Numbered from the stretch's first letter, positions 1 to 8,601 are shown. The stretch: DNA of 64,000 nucleotides from Corynebacterium sp. 21KM1197 (GCF_033783015.1 NZ_CP123907.1:1302001-1366000), one strand, 5' to 3'. Notes: a model not told the origin generated them from the sequence alone. Program-made: numbers and translations.

Positions 1-583
1 GCGCTCGGGTCTGCCTCAAGGTCTGCGGGAGCACCTTGGTTCCCGCCAGCACCGTCATGAAGTTGGCGTCACCGGCCCAGCGCGGCACCACGTGCATGTG
101 CAGGTGATCGCGCACCGAGCCCCCCGAGCCGTGCCCGAGGTTGAGCCCCACGTTGATCCCCTGCGGGCGGGACACCCGCTTGAGGGTGCGCACCGCCATC
201 TGGGCAAAGGCCATCAGCTCGGCACTCTCCTCGGCCGTGAGCGCCTCTAAGTCCGCCACCTTGCGGTACGGCACCACCATCATGTGCCCAGCGTTATAGG
301 GAAAGAGGTTGAGCAGGCAGTACACGCGCTCGCCCCTCGCCACGATGAGGCCGTCCTCATCGCTGCCCTGGGGTGCGGCCACAAAGGGATCGGTGGGCTT
401 GGTAGCGCTTTGCGACGCCCCCTCGGGCCCCTCCGCGGGCTGCGACCCCGTGGAGGTCACAGAGGCCACAGAAGCAACGTAGTTCATGCGGTAGGGAGCC
501 CAGAGGCGCTGAAGCCTGTCCGGCTCCCCCGCCCCGGTATCTGCCCAGGTGTCCTTAGCGTCGTGCGGCAAGGCGTTCCTCAT
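1..583 (-). CDS. HIT-family nucleotide hydrolase/phosphorylase, partial at 3' end
   Basis: The frame is open to the window edge, so the C-terminus is missing. It reads a conserved N-terminal block ([13 protein letters not shown]), a central segment ending [13 protein letters not shown], and the histidine triad [11 protein letters not shown], the nucleotide-binding and catalytic signature of the family. Close relatives are actinobacterial AP4A phosphorylase-like HIT proteins (M. tuberculosis Rv2613c), which also sit directly after thrS. I place the start at the ATG at 583, inside the thrS 3' end (29-base overlap), because the conserved LQRLW block lies upstream of the next ATG. A low-complexity Gly/Ser/Pro insert (about residues 45-62) precedes the PFVAAPQ segment. 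Translational coupling to thrS is likely. Exact substrate is inferred. Confidence 0.85.
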   Translation of the reverse strand, partial: MRNALPHDAKDTWADTGAGEPDRLQRLWAPYRMNYVASVASVTSTGSQPAEGPEGASQSATKPTDPFVAAPQGSDEDGLIVARGERVYCLLNLFPYNAGHMMVVPYRKVADLEALTAEESAELMAFAQMAVRTLKRVSRPQGINVGLNLGHGSGGSVRDHLHMHVVPRWAGDANFMTVLAGTKVLPQTLRQTRA

Positions 584-2603
584 TCGGTTGTTCGTTCCTG
601 CGCTCGCCCACCCACGCGGCGATCAGTTCCACCGCCTCGGCCACCGGCACGCCGTTGATCTGGGAGCCGTCCAGGAAGCGGAAACTCACGGCCCCGGCCT
701 CCACGTCGCGGCCACCGGCCAGCAGCATGAACGGAATCTTGCCGGTGGTGTGGTTGCGGATCTTCTTCTGCATACGGTCATCGGAGGAATCCACCTCCGC
801 GCGGATACCGCGCTTGCGCAGCGCCTCGGTGACCTCGCGCAGGTGCGGCACGAACTCATCGGCCACCGGGATACCCACCACCTGCCGGGGGGCAAGCCAG
901 GCAGGGAAGGCACCGGCGTAGTGCTCTAGGAGCACGCCAAAGAATCGTTCGATGGAGCCAAAGAGCGCGCGGTGAATCATGATCGGGCGCTTCTTGGAAC
1001 CATCCGGGGCGGTGTATTCCAGGTCAAAGCGCTCGGGGAGGTTGAAGTCCAGCTGCACCGTGGACATCTGCCAGGTGCGACCGATCGCGTCGCGCGCCTG
1101 CACCGAGATCTTTGGCCCGTAGAAGGCCGCGCCAGCGGGGTCCGGCACCAGTTCCAGGCCGGACTTGGTGGCCACGTCGCTCAGGATGGTGGTGGCCCGC
1201 TCCCACACCTCATCGTCACCCACGTACTTATTGGGGTCCTTGGTGGAGAGTTCCAGGTAGAAATCGTCCAGGCCGTAATCGCGCAGCAGGGAGATGATGA
1301 ACTCCAGCACATCGGTGAGTTCCTGCTCCAACTGCTCCTCGGTGCAGTAGATGTGCGCGTCATCCTGGGTGAAGCCACGGGCGCGAGTCAGGCCGTGTAC
1401 CACGCCGGACTTCTCGTAGCGGTACACGGTGCCAAACTCAAAGAGGCGCAGCGGCAACTCGCGGTAGGAGCGACCTCGGGAGGCAAAGACCAGGTTGTGC
1501 ATGGGGCAGTTCATGGGCTTGACGTAGTAGTCCTGCCCCGGCTTGGTTTCCTCGCCCTCCGCATTGTGCTCGGCGTCGAGTTGCATGGGCGGGAACATGC
1601 CCTCGGCGTACCAGTCCAGGTGGCCGGACTTCTTAAACAGATCGCCCTTGGTCACGTGCGGGGTGTTCACAAAGGAGTAACCCGCCGCCAGGTGCCGCTG
1701 CCGGGAGTGCTCCTCCATGGCAAAGCGCACGATCCCGCCGTCCGGGTGGAACACCGGGAAGCCGGAGCCGATCTCATCGGGGAAGCTAAACAGGTCCAGT
1801 TCCGCGCCCAGGCGGCGGTGGTCACGCTTCTCCGCCTCCTCCAGCATGGTGCGATACTCGTCCAGGGCCTCCTTGGACTCCCATGCGGTGCCGTAAATGC
1901 GCTGCAAACCGGCGTTGTTTTGATCGCCGCGCCAATAGGCGGCGGAGGTCCGCATAAGGGCAAAGGCCGGAATGTACTTGGTGGTGGGCACGTGCGGGCC
2001 ACGGCAGAGATCGAACCACTCCACCTCGCCGGTGCGAGGGTTCACGTTGTCATAGGCGGTGAGTTCCCCGGCCCCCACCTCAGCGGCCTCGTCCGAGTTG
2101 GGGCCCACGTTGCCCTTGTCCTCGATGAGTTCGAGCTTGTAGGGCTCGTCCGCCAGGGCCTCGCGGGCCTCGTCCTGGGACTCCCACACGCGGCGCGCGA
2201 ACTTCTGCCCGGACTTGATGATCTTCTTCATCCGCTTTTCCAGCGTGCGCAGGTCCTCCGGGGTGAAGGGCTCGGCGGCGTCGAAGTCATAGTAAAAGCC
2301 GTTTTCAATGGCCGGACCAATGCCCAACTTGGTGCCGGGAAACTCGATCTGCACGGCCTGCGCCAGCACGTGAGCGGCGGAGTGGCGGATCACAAAGCGC
2401 CCCTCCTCCGTGTTGGCCGGAACCAGGAAGAACTCCTCGTCCGCCTCCGGGGTGTGGGAAAGATCGCGGAGGTTACCCTGCCGATCCTGCGCGCAGACGA
2501 TGGCGTCCGGCCCCTTGGTGGGAAGATCGAGTTCCCGCATCGCCTTGCCCACCGGCTCCCCGGCGGGGACAAGCAGGGCCTTTTTCTCGGCAGAGTTCAC
2601 CAT
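555..2603 (-). CDS. thrS: Threonyl-tRNA synthetase
   Basis: Class II aminoacyl-tRNA synthetase charging tRNA-Thr in the cytoplasm; 682 residues, normal for the family. An N-terminal TGS domain is followed by the editing domain with the HSAAH pair (H74, H78), then the catalytic core with motif 2 around [17 protein letters not shown], the zinc-site cysteine in KPMNCPMH, motif 3 near [13 protein letters not shown], and a C-terminal anticodon-binding domain. The frame is open for 43 codons further upstream, but the ATG at 2603 is preceded by an AAGGAG ribosome site and begins the conserved TGS fold, so I use it. A long hairpin lies in the presumed leader (2678-2720). The HIT gene follows with overlap. 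Confidence 0.97.
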   Translation of the reverse strand: MVNSAEKKALLVPAGEPVGKAMRELDLPTKGPDAIVCAQDRQGNLRDLSHTPEADEEFFLVPANTEEGRFVIRHSAAHVLAQAVQIEFPGTKLGIGPAIENGFYYDFDAAEPFTPEDLRTLEKRMKKIIKSGQKFARRVWESQDEAREALADEPYKLELIEDKGNVGPNSDEAAEVGAGELTAYDNVNPRTGEVEWFDLCRGPHVPTTKYIPAFALMRTSAAYWRGDQNNAGLQRIYGTAWESKEALDEYRTMLEEAEKRDHRRLGAELDLFSFPDEIGSGFPVFHPDGGIVRFAMEEHSRQRHLAAGYSFVNTPHVTKGDLFKKSGHLDWYAEGMFPPMQLDAEHNAEGEETKPGQDYYVKPMNCPMHNLVFASRGRSYRELPLRLFEFGTVYRYEKSGVVHGLTRARGFTQDDAHIYCTEEQLEQELTDVLEFIISLLRDYGLDDFYLELSTKDPNKYVGDDEVWERATTILSDVATKSGLELVPDPAGAAFYGPKISVQARDAIGRTWQMSTVQLDFNLPERFDLEYTAPDGSKKRPIMIHRALFGSIERFFGVLLEHYAGAFPAWLAPRQVVGIPVADEFVPHLREVTEALRKRGIRAEVDSSDDRMQKKIRNHTTGKIPFMLLAGGRDVEAGAVSFRFLDGSQINGVPVAEAVELIAAWVGERRNEQPNEERLAARR

Positions 2604-2677
2604 GTATTCCGCGCTCCTTCTTGCGCTCGCGCAGGAGACGGCATACCGGGCCGCCCCCGCTTTCTTTTTGCTCGCTG

Positions 2678-2720
2678 CTGCCGTGCCACGCTCACCCACG
2701 GGCGAGGGCGGGCACGGCAG
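2678..2720 (-). promoter_or_regulatory. Long hairpin in the thrS 5' leader
   Basis: A perfect 10-bp inverted repeat (CTGCCGTGCC / GGCACGGCAG) encloses a second stem (CTCGCC / GGTGAG with a four-base loop), giving one long stem-loop ending about 75 bases upstream of the thrS start. There is no U-run on either side, so it is not an ordinary intrinsic terminator. It could be a leader structure acting on thrS translation or simply transcript stabilisation; that is inference. Confidence 0.5.
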
Positions 2721-2833
2721 TAATCCGTCCACAGCATACCCCGGCGGGGATCAAAGGCCGGAATGAATCACCGGGGCCACGGGCTGTGGGAAAACCGTGG
2801 GAATAACGCCAACCAACCCAACGCCCCAGCGCC

Positions 2834-4027
2834 TCACCCTAAGAGTTCGGCCCCCCAAAAGTCTCCCCTCCCCGCCCCGGTGCCCGGGGGAAGGAAGTAC
2901 ACGGCGGAACCGATGTGGGTGATCCACTGGTTGAGGCGATCCGCCTCGTCCAGGCGCCGCTGAATGGGGGTGAACTGCACCGTGGGATCCTTTTGAAAGC
3001 AGATAAACACCTGCCCGGAGTTGGAGCGATCCTCCGCCCCCGGCTCCGGGGCGATGTCCCAGTTATAGGGGCGGCGCAGGATCCGCTGCTCCGGGTGGTC
3101 GCGCGGCGGCACCGCGCGCGCCATGTGGCTATTCGGGTCAATGGTGGGCAGGCCGTACTCATCGCGCGCCTGAAAATCGGCGGCGGTGTGTTCCTCACCC
3201 CCGGAAAGCGGGGCACCGCTTTCCAGCGTCCGCCCCACCACCTCCTCGCGGGAGGTGCGGTCTAGTTTCTCCCATTCGTCCATGTGCATCTGGATCCGGC
3301 GCACCACCATAGCGGTGCCGCCGTGCGCCCACTGCGGCCCCTCATCGATCCACACCTGGTCGCCCAGTTCCTCCTCGCCTCGGGGATTGATGGTGCCGTC
3401 CTTTTGACCAAAGAGGTTCCGCTTTGTCTCCTCCGGCTTCCCGGGGGAGACAAAGCCCTGCTGCAACCAGGCCACCTCGGCGTAATCGGAACCGGAACGC
3501 ACCATGTTGCGCATGGCGTGGGCGGTGGTGAGCGGATCATCGCTACAGATTTGGAGCACCAGATCCGTCTGCCCCCACCGCTCCTCCAGGCGATCCTGCG
3601 AAAACTCCGGGATCGGGGTGAGCCAGGCGGGGCGTCGATCCCCCAGGCCCGTGCGCTCAAAGGCACCGGGCCCCAGGCCGCAGGTGATGGTCAGGCGATC
3701 GGGCCGGGAGGTGAGTTCCGGTTCCAGGCTGCCGCGCGGGGTGCGCCCGGAACACAGTTCGCGGGCGTCCTGCGTCCAGAGGGTGAGCAGGCGGCGCAGG
3801 TCGCGCTGATCCGCTCCCTCGCGCAGGTTAAAGGCCACCAGGTTCAGGTGAGCCTGTTCGGGCGTGGCGATGCCCGCCTGGTGGGGGGCGTCGAAAGCCA
3901 CCGTCTCCGCGCCGCCCTCCGGATGCTGGGGCTCCTCCGCCTCCGTGCTGCGACACCCGGCCAGGGCCAATCCACCAGCGGATAGGGATAGGCCGGACAG
4001 GAATCCCCTGCGGCTCACCGAACTCAT
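2834..4027 (-). CDS. Tat-exported Dyp-type heme peroxidase (EfeB-like)
   Basis: A 397-residue dye-decolorizing peroxidase. The N-terminus carries a twin-arginine signal (SRRGFLSG, R6-R7) followed by a hydrophobic stretch and a lipobox-like LAGC with Cys25, so the protein is probably exported folded with heme and possibly lipid-anchored. The family signature GXXDG is seen as GQKDG, with the Dyp fold continuing to a C-terminal region rich in proline/glycine. A strong GGAGGAG ribosome site precedes the ATG. It follows CopC and PCuAC genes on the same strand, an arrangement suggesting a link between envelope copper handling and heme/peroxide chemistry. The physiological substrate is not known from sequence. 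Confidence 0.92.
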   Translation of the reverse strand: MSSVSRRGFLSGLSLSAGGLALAGCRSTEAEEPQHPEGGAETVAFDAPHQAGIATPEQAHLNLVAFNLREGADQRDLRRLLTLWTQDARELCSGRTPRGSLEPELTSRPDRLTITCGLGPGAFERTGLGDRRPAWLTPIPEFSQDRLEERWGQTDLVLQICSDDPLTTAHAMRNMVRSGSDYAEVAWLQQGFVSPGKPEETKRNLFGQKDGTINPRGEEELGDQVWIDEGPQWAHGGTAMVVRRIQMHMDEWEKLDRTSREEVVGRTLESGAPLSGGEEHTAADFQARDEYGLPTIDPNSHMARAVPPRDHPEQRILRRPYNWDIAPEPGAEDRSNSGQVFICFQKDPTVQFTPIQRRLDEADRLNQWITHIGSAVYFLPPGTGAGRGDFWGAELLG

Positions 4028-4092
4028 CGGCTGTTACTCCTCCTCGTATGCACTCGGGAGCGCGGCTCCCCAGCGCCCCTTTCTAACTCGCC

Positions 4093-4716
4093 CTAGTGCT
4101 CGTGTCCGCCGTGCCCATCGTGGCCCTCGTGACCTCCCTGGTCACCCTGGCCATCAATGTCACCGTAGTTCTCATCACCCGCGCCGATGGTGCGCACCGG
4201 AATGGGCTCTAACTCCACCTCGGAGCCGTCGCTAAGCTTCAGGGTCACGGTGATCTCATCGCCTGCGGCCACGGGGTGCTCGTAGCCCATCACCATCATG
4301 TGATCCCCGCCGGGCTTGAGTTCGTGGCTGCCGTGTGCGGGAACGTCGAAGCCCCCGGACTTCTCCCGCATCACGCCGTCCACCACCTCGTGTAGTTGAT
4401 ACTGCGCCTCGCCCAGGGAGGTGGTGAAGGACTCCACGGTGATGTCCTCATCCGTGCCATTGGTCAGGGTGCCAAAGATACTGGTCATATCGTTGTCCTC
4501 GCCCTTGGCCCGCACCACGGCATCATCGAGGCGCACGCTCGCGGTGGAATCCGCCGCGGCGGTCGTGGCAGTAGTTGTGGCGGTGCCCTCGGTGACCCCA
4601 GTGGCCTCAGCGCTCTCCGTGGTGCCGGTGGTCTGCTCATCGCTGCTGGAGCAGCCCGCCGCGAACAGTCCCAGGGCCAGCGCCGCAGCGCCCGCACCAA
4701 TCTTTACAGCCTTCAT
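4093..4716 (-). CDS. PCuAC-type copper chaperone lipoprotein
   Basis: 207 residues with a lipoprotein signal (FAAGC, Cys22), a Ser/Thr/Glu-rich linker and a PCuAC (DUF461) domain. The Cu(I)-binding pattern of the family is visible: HEVVDGVM, then HGSHELKPGGDHMMVMG, supplying the His and Met ligands. The C-terminus ends in a histidine-rich tail (GGHEGHDGHGGHEH), an additional metal-binding element. The protein should sit outside the membrane and deliver copper, classically to cytochrome oxidase. It lies 6 bases after the CopC stop and has a good AGGAG ribosome site, so the two are co-translated. The DyP gene follows 65 bases on. Confidence 0.93.
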   Translation of the reverse strand: MKAVKIGAGAAALALGLFAAGCSSSDEQTTGTTESAEATGVTEGTATTTATTAAADSTASVRLDDAVVRAKGEDNDMTSIFGTLTNGTDEDITVESFTTSLGEAQYQLHEVVDGVMREKSGGFDVPAHGSHELKPGGDHMMVMGYEHPVAAGDEITVTLKLSDGSEVELEPIPVRTIGAGDENYGDIDGQGDQGGHEGHDGHGGHEH

Positions 4717-4722
4717 CTTGTG

Positions 4723-5307
4723 TTACTCCTTATCAGGAAAATGACGATTACGGGCCACGGCAACCACCACAACCGCCGCCATAGCCAGCACTCCCAGGGC
4801 CCCCACGATCCACGCCAGGGGCCCGGAGAGCACGGAAGAGTTCTCATTCTGTTCGGTTTCGCTTTGCGACGCCCCCTCGGCTCCCTCCTCGGCGGGCTGC
4901 GCACCGGCCACGCTAAACGTGGTCTTACCCCGGGTGGCATGCCCATCGGAGGAGGTGATCTGGAAGCCCACGGTGTACTCCCCCGGCCCTGGATTCACGT
5001 CCTCCGGCACGGTCACACTGACCTCCTGGCCGTCAAGGTTCGGTTCCTGGGAAAACAGCACCTCGCCGCTATCGCTATCGCTCACGGCCAGGGTGTTAAA
5101 GGTGTCCTTGGGGATACCGGAGAAGGTCAAAACGATCTCCTGAGGGAACTCCTCCACTGTGCCACCGTCCTCCGGGATGGCCGCGATCACGCTATCGTGT
5201 GCGCGCGCGGGCTCCGGGTGCAGCACACCCACCGCAGTCCAGGAGAGCACTCCCGCCGCCGCAGCCAAAGCCGCAGTACGGGAAACGCGGGAACGAGCAA
5301 TTCGCAC
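4723..5307 (-). CDS. CopC-domain copper-binding membrane protein
   Basis: 194 residues if started at the GTG at 5307 (GAGG at about 9 bases); a TTG one codon upstream is possible. A signal peptide ends at ARA, leaving a mature N-terminal histidine (HDSVIAAIPEDG), the usual copper ligand of CopC. The CopC beta-sandwich runs to about residue 125 (YTVGFQITSSDGHATRG with the second conserved histidine). An acidic/serine linker and one C-terminal membrane helix (LAWIVGALGVLAMAAVVVVA) with a short basic tail follow. No CopD half is fused. It is first in the CopC-PCuAC-DyP operon. Confidence 0.92.
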   Translation of the reverse strand: MRIARSRVSRTAALAAAAGVLSWTAVGVLHPEPARAHDSVIAAIPEDGGTVEEFPQEIVLTFSGIPKDTFNTLAVSDSDSGEVLFSQEPNLDGQEVSVTVPEDVNPGPGEYTVGFQITSSDGHATRGKTTFSVAGAQPAEEGAEGASQSETEQNENSSVLSGPLAWIVGALGVLAMAAVVVVAVARNRHFPDKE

Positions 5308-5460
5308 CAATACTCACCTCATATTGTTGTGCCGATACGGAATGGAGAACAGGATACTCGCGCCGCCAGTAGCGCCGCAGCACCCTGTATGAGGAGTCGG
5401 TATCCCACACCGGATAGTTCCACCCCGTTCCGTGGGCTGCGTCACCTCGGGCGAGTACAC

Positions 5461-5500
5461 AAAAAGAGTCCGCACAGTAATTACTGCACGAACTCTTTTT
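5461..5500. terminator. Bidirectional terminator downstream of tRNA-Val(CAC)
   Basis: A nearly perfect palindrome of 40 bases: AAAAAGAGT at one end and ACTCTTTTT at the other, with CAGTAATTACTG at the centre; the few departures are G-U compatible. It yields a long stem with T-runs in both directions. On the minus strand it starts 7 bases after the tRNA-Val end, so it terminates that tRNA and insulates the copC promoter region (5308-5460), in which I see no gene. Confidence 0.85.
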
Positions 5501-5506
5501 ATTCTG

Positions 5507-5578
5507 TGGTCCCAGCTGGGATCGAACCAGCGACCTTTCCGGTGTGAACGGAACGCTCTTCCACTGAGCCATGGGACC
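5507..5578 (-). tRNA. tRNA-Val (anticodon CAC)
   Basis: A 72-base cloverleaf: acceptor GGTCCCA pairs with TGGGACC plus discriminator A, D-arm GCTCAGTGGAAGAGC, anticodon loop TTCACAC read CAC, and T-arm GGTTCGATCCC. CCA is not encoded. It stands alone on the minus strand, opposite in direction to the plus-strand array that begins 300 bases further on. Confidence 0.96.
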
Positions 5579-5803
5579 TTGCTGCCGTGTGGCTTGCGAG
5601 AAATAAATTAACACGCAGCCGATCACTCCACCTAATTTGCAGGTCACGGGGCATTTTTCGATTTCCCACCTCGCTACACCAGCCACACCGGCCCGATTTC
5701 CCCCTGGCAATGCCCGAACGTAAAGAGAGTCAAAGAAGGACGCGGAACGGTACCCAAAAGCCCAAGCGGCCAAAGCGCCCCACCCCACCCGCAAACAGGC
5801 GAT

Positions 5804-5832
5804 TTGCCTCCCGGCCACCCGCTGGATAAAGT
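5804..5832 (+). promoter_or_regulatory. Predicted promoter of the plus-strand tRNA array
   Basis: TTGCCT at 5804-5809 and TAAAGT at 5827-5832 are separated by 17 bases, a standard sigma-A-like arrangement, and the first tRNA begins about 40 bases after the predicted start point. The rest of the 5579-5881 spacer shows no gene. Confidence 0.55.
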
Positions 5833-5881
5833 GTGTCATCGCACCACAGCGGAGCCTGTACGGAAACGCAAAAGGTGCAAT

Positions 5882-5954
5882 GCGGATGTAGCGCAGTTGG
5901 TAGCGCATCACCTTGCCAAGGTGAGGGTCGCGAGTTCGAGTCTCGTCATCCGCT
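5882..5954 (+). tRNA. tRNA-Gly (anticodon GCC), copy 1
   Basis: A 73-base cloverleaf with acceptor GCGGATG / CATCCGC, discriminator T, anticodon loop TTGCCAA (GCC) and T-arm GAGTTCGAGTCTC. First member of the array and identical to the copies at 6074 and 6354. Confidence 0.97.
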
Positions 5955-5978
5955 CCGGGTTATTCCCCCTTATTGCTT

Positions 5979-6050
5979 GCGCGTTTAGCTCAGCGGGAGA
6001 GCGCTTCCCTGACACGGAAGAGGTCACTGGTTCGATCCCAGTATCGCGCA
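5979..6050 (+). tRNA. tRNA-Val (anticodon GAC), copy 1
   Basis: A 72-base cloverleaf with acceptor GCGCGTT / ATCGCGC (one T-T mismatch at pair 6), anticodon stem CTTCC/GGAAG and loop CTGACAC (GAC), T-arm TGGTTCGATCCCA. Lies 24 bases after tRNA-Gly copy 1. Identical to the copy at 6259. Confidence 0.97.
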
Positions 6051-6073
6051 CGAAGAGGATACAACCTCTTTAC

Positions 6074-6146
6074 GCGGATGTAGCGCAGTTGGTAGCGCAT
6101 CACCTTGCCAAGGTGAGGGTCGCGAGTTCGAGTCTCGTCATCCGCT
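6074..6146 (+). tRNA. tRNA-Gly (anticodon GCC), copy 2
   Basis: Identical to copy 1. It is separated from the preceding tRNA-Val by 23 bases that can fold as AGAGG/CCTCT followed by TTT, a small processing- or terminator-like hairpin found again in the second repeat unit. Confidence 0.97.
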
Positions 6147-6178
6147 CCGGTACCACGTACCTGAGGCGGTCACGCCAC

Positions 6179-6249
6179 GGTGGAATGGCCGAGTGGTGAG
6201 GCAACGGTCTGCAAAACCGTGCACACGGGTTCGATTCCCGTTTCCACCT
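6179..6249 (+). tRNA. tRNA-Cys (anticodon GCA)
   Basis: A 71-base cloverleaf: acceptor GGTGGAA / TTCCACC with discriminator T, anticodon stem ACGGT/ACCGT with loop CTGCAAA (GCA), T-arm CGGGTTCGATTCCCG. The only single-copy gene in the array, standing between the two duplicated Val-Gly units. Confidence 0.97.
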
Positions 6250-6258
6250 CAAGAGTTA

Positions 6259-6330
6259 GCGCGTTTAGCTCAGCGGGAGAGCGCTTCCCTGACACGGAAG
6301 AGGTCACTGGTTCGATCCCAGTATCGCGCA
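6259..6330 (+). tRNA. tRNA-Val (anticodon GAC), copy 2
   Basis: Base-for-base identical to the gene at 5979-6050, including the acceptor mismatch. It begins 9 bases after tRNA-Cys, so the two are certainly one transcript. Confidence 0.97.
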
Positions 6331-6353
6331 CGAAGAGGATACAACCTCTTTAC

Positions 6354-6426
6354 GCGGATGTAGCGCAGTTGGTAGCGCATCACCTTGCCAAGGTGAGGGT
6401 CGCGAGTTCGAGTCTCGTCATCCGCT
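6354..6426 (+). tRNA. tRNA-Gly (anticodon GCC), copy 3
   Basis: Identical to the other two tRNA-Gly genes. It is last in the array and is followed by a T-rich stretch (TTTTCTTTTTA) that may end the transcript before the RibD-like gene. Confidence 0.97.
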
Positions 6427-6467
6427 CCATTTTCTTTTTAGGGGTGCCTCGGGGGAGGCTAAAGGGC

Positions 6468-7202
6468 ATGGTGAACATGGAATCCCTCCTTGGGCCACTC
6501 AATCCCCTTTCCTCCCCGGAAACCCGGGCCATTGCCATCAGCACCCCCACCGGCAGTTGCACCCTGCACGGCACCTCGGGCCCGCTGGGCAATCCCACGG
6601 ACGCCGCGCTGCTCATGCGCCTACGCCAGTGGTCGGACGCGGTTTTCTGCGGCGCGGCCACCATTCGCAGCGAGGACTACGCCGGGGTGGAACTCTCCCC
6701 AGAGGCCTCCGCCCAGCGCCACGCGGAAGGACGCACCACGCTTCCACCCATCGCCACGCTCAGCGCCTCCCTGGACTTCGATCCCGCCAGCAGGTTTTTC
6801 ACTCAAACCTCCACCCCGCCGCTCATCTTCACCTCGCCGGATCATCGCGGCACGTCGCGCGCCCGCACCCTCGACCGCGCCGGTGCGCGCCTTTTCTTCC
6901 TCACGGATCTTCACCCCACCCGGGTGATCGCGGAACTACGTCGCCTGGGCTATCCCCGTATCGTCTGCGAGGGTGGCCCCGGCGTCTACGGGGAGTTGCT
7001 CCGCGAGCAGCTTATCGACGTCTTTCATCTCACCCTCGCCCCCTTCCTCACCTCCCGCGTGGAGCGCGGGCTCGTCGATAGTGGCTCCGCCGAGGCACAG
7101 CGCTGGCACCTGGAGCATACCTTTGCGCACCAGGATTCCACCCTCTTTCTGCGCTATCGCCGCGCGGCGCCCACAGGGCCTGGCCCGGAATCGGTACCAT
7201 GA
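6468..7202 (+). CDS. RibD C-terminal-like pyrimidine/dihydrofolate reductase family protein
   Basis: 244 residues with the NADPH-dependent reductase fold of the RibD C-terminal domain: TDAALLMRLRQWSDAVFCGAATIRSEDY (substrate/cofactor region), a central strand ending FTSPDH, and the C-terminal IVCEGGPGVYGELL glycine motif that binds the cofactor. No deaminase domain is present. The ATG at 6468 with GGGGAGG upstream is preferred, because the open frame further upstream runs through tRNA genes. Corresponds by family and place to Rv2671 next to aftC. The natural substrate is not settled; some relatives reduce dihydrofolate weakly. Confidence 0.88.
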   Translation: MVNMESLLGPLNPLSSPETRAIAISTPTGSCTLHGTSGPLGNPTDAALLMRLRQWSDAVFCGAATIRSEDYAGVELSPEASAQRHAEGRTTLPPIATLSASLDFDPASRFFTQTSTPPLIFTSPDHRGTSRARTLDRAGARLFFLTDLHPTRVIAELRRLGYPRIVCEGGPGVYGELLREQLIDVFHLTLAPFLTSRVERGLVDSGSAEAQRWHLEHTFAHQDSTLFLRYRRAAPTGPGPESVP

Positions 7203-7206
7203 GCGG

Positions 7207-8601
7207 GTGTTTGTCCTTTCGCGCGATCGCCTTTCCACCACCTGGGTGGCGTTCTCCCCGCTGACCTCGGAGCGCGTGAACACCCCCTCGCACCGGGAAC
7301 CGCACCTGGATCGCCTGCTGCGCCCCATACTGTGGCCGCTTGCCGTGCTCTCCATGCTGCACCTGGTGTGTTTCCCCGCCGCCGCGGGCACGGAAACGGA
7401 CGATTTCACCACGGTGTACCGCGCGGTCTCGCGCTTCCTCGACGGCACCGTGGTGTACAACGAGGTATATTCCCACGTCGATCCCCACTATCTCTATAAT
7501 CCCGGTGCCACGCTACTTCTCTCGCCCCTGGGCATATCCAGCGATCTTTCCACCTCCCGCATGGTGTTCATCGTGGCCAATGCCCTGGCCATCATCTCCG
7601 CGCTCGGTTTGCTCACCAGGCTTTTTGGCCATTCCCTGCGCGGTTGGCTCTTTCCCGCCGCAGTCCTAGCCGCCTCCGCCACGGAGGCCGTGCGCAGCAC
7701 CCTGATCTTCTCCAATATCAATGGGCTTCTTTTCCTCGCCCTGGTGGCGTTCATGGCGCTGCTGCTCCGCAACCGCCTGTGGTGGGCCGGGATCGTGCTG
7801 GGGCTGGCCATCGTGGTCAAGCCCTTCTTCGCCCCGCTGCTCCTCCTGCCCCTGGTCAAGGCCCAATGGCCCACCATCATCGCCGCCACCGGGCTTCCCG
7901 TGGCCTTGAACCTGGCTGCCTGGCCCCTGATGAATCAGCCGGAGCGCTACTTCACGGAGGTTACCCCGTACCTAAGCCAGGTCCGCGATTACGCCAATGC
8001 CTCCCTCAGCGGCCAGGCGGTGTACTTTGCCATGCCGGGCGGCCTGCACGCCGCCGCCTTTCTGCTCATCGCCGCCTGCGTGGTCATCAGCGTGGTGGTA
8101 CTGCTGCGGTGGCGCTATAGCGATCCCCTGCTGTGGGTGGTCACCACCTCCACCGTGCTCCTCGCCGGGGTATTCCTGCTCTCCTCCCTGGGGCAGAAGT
8201 ACTATTCCCTGCTGCTCATTCCCCTCTTTTTCACCGCCACGCAGGCGCGCAGCGTGGCCCATCACTGGCTCACCTGGGTAGCGGCCTACCTCTTTTTAAC
8301 CCCGCAGCCCTTCGTCTCCGATGGCTGGCACCGCGAATACGTACTCACCACCCTCACCGCTCCCCTGGGCTGGGCGCTACTGATCTTTGCCGTCACCGGC
8401 ACCGTGGTGGGCTGGTGGCGCTACGCCGAACGCGGCACCCCACCCGCCCCCAGGCCACGGCGGCACCGCGCTCACCCAGAGGCTCGCCCTGAGCACGTCG
8501 AGCACGCCGGACGCCATAACCCACGCAATAAACGCCGACCCCGGCGAGTTGTACCAAGGGAGCAATCCTCCCCCACCCCGCAAAGGAGACTTCACTCATG
8601 A
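7207..8601 (+). CDS. aftC: AftC-type alpha-(1->3)-arabinofuranosyltransferase (GT87)
   Basis: 464 residues from the GTG at 7207 (a GTG at 7276 is an alternative). It is a polytopic GT-C glycosyltransferase: after the first membrane segment an extracytoplasmic loop carries the catalytic-type aspartates (TETDDFTTVYRAV) and the conserved VDPHYLYNPGATLL block, followed by about nine further hydrophobic helices. In mycolata AftC adds alpha-1,3 branches to arabinogalactan/lipoarabinomannan using decaprenylphosphoryl arabinose. The msrB downstream gene matches the mycobacterial order. The last ~50 residues form an Arg/Pro/His-rich tail that ends inside the msrB start (ATGA overlap). The RibD-like gene ends 4 bases before. 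Confidence 0.85.
   Translation: MFVLSRDRLSTTWVAFSPLTSERVNTPSHREPHLDRLLRPILWPLAVLSMLHLVCFPAAAGTETDDFTTVYRAVSRFLDGTVVYNEVYSHVDPHYLYNPGATLLLSPLGISSDLSTSRMVFIVANALAIISALGLLTRLFGHSLRGWLFPAAVLAASATEAVRSTLIFSNINGLLFLALVAFMALLLRNRLWWAGIVLGLAIVVKPFFAPLLLLPLVKAQWPTIIAATGLPVALNLAAWPLMNQPERYFTEVTPYLSQVRDYANASLSGQAVYFAMPGGLHAAAFLLIAACVVISVVVLLRWRYSDPLLWVVTTSTVLLAGVFLLSSLGQKYYSLLLIPLFFTATQARSVAHHWLTWVAAYLFLTPQPFVSDGWHREYVLTTLTAPLGWALLIFAVTGTVVGWWRYAERGTPPAPRPRRHRAHPEARPEHVEHAGRHNPRNKRRPRRVVPREQSSPTPQRRLHS

Larger units (their letters stand above)
5979..6428 (+). repeat. 170-bp direct repeat of a tRNA-Val/tRNA-Gly unit
   Basis: Positions 5979-6148 and 6259-6428 are identical: tRNA-Val(GAC), a 23-base spacer and tRNA-Gly(GCC) plus two bases. 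Flanks diverge immediately on both sides. The identical spacer shows recent duplication or ongoing gene conversion rather than selection on the tRNAs alone. The tRNA-Cys gene lies between the units. Confidence 0.95.

Noticed and set aside
972..2723. Long open frame on the plus strand opposite thrS
   Set aside because: It mirrors the codon pattern of a strongly conserved thrS gene in high-G+C DNA; the protein shows no family motif.
2604..2833. T-box riboswitch before thrS
   Set aside because: No T-box core or specifier stem was found; actinobacterial T-boxes are mainly known for ileS. Only a long hairpin is supported.
6331..6353. Spacer hairpins between tRNA-Val and tRNA-Gly as full terminators
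   Set aside because: The stem is only 5 bp and a tRNA follows directly; processing of a common transcript is more likely.
5804..6467. Open frames running through the tRNA array into the RibD-like gene
   Set aside because: They translate tRNA genes repeatedly; the real RibD-like start with a ribosome site is at 6468.
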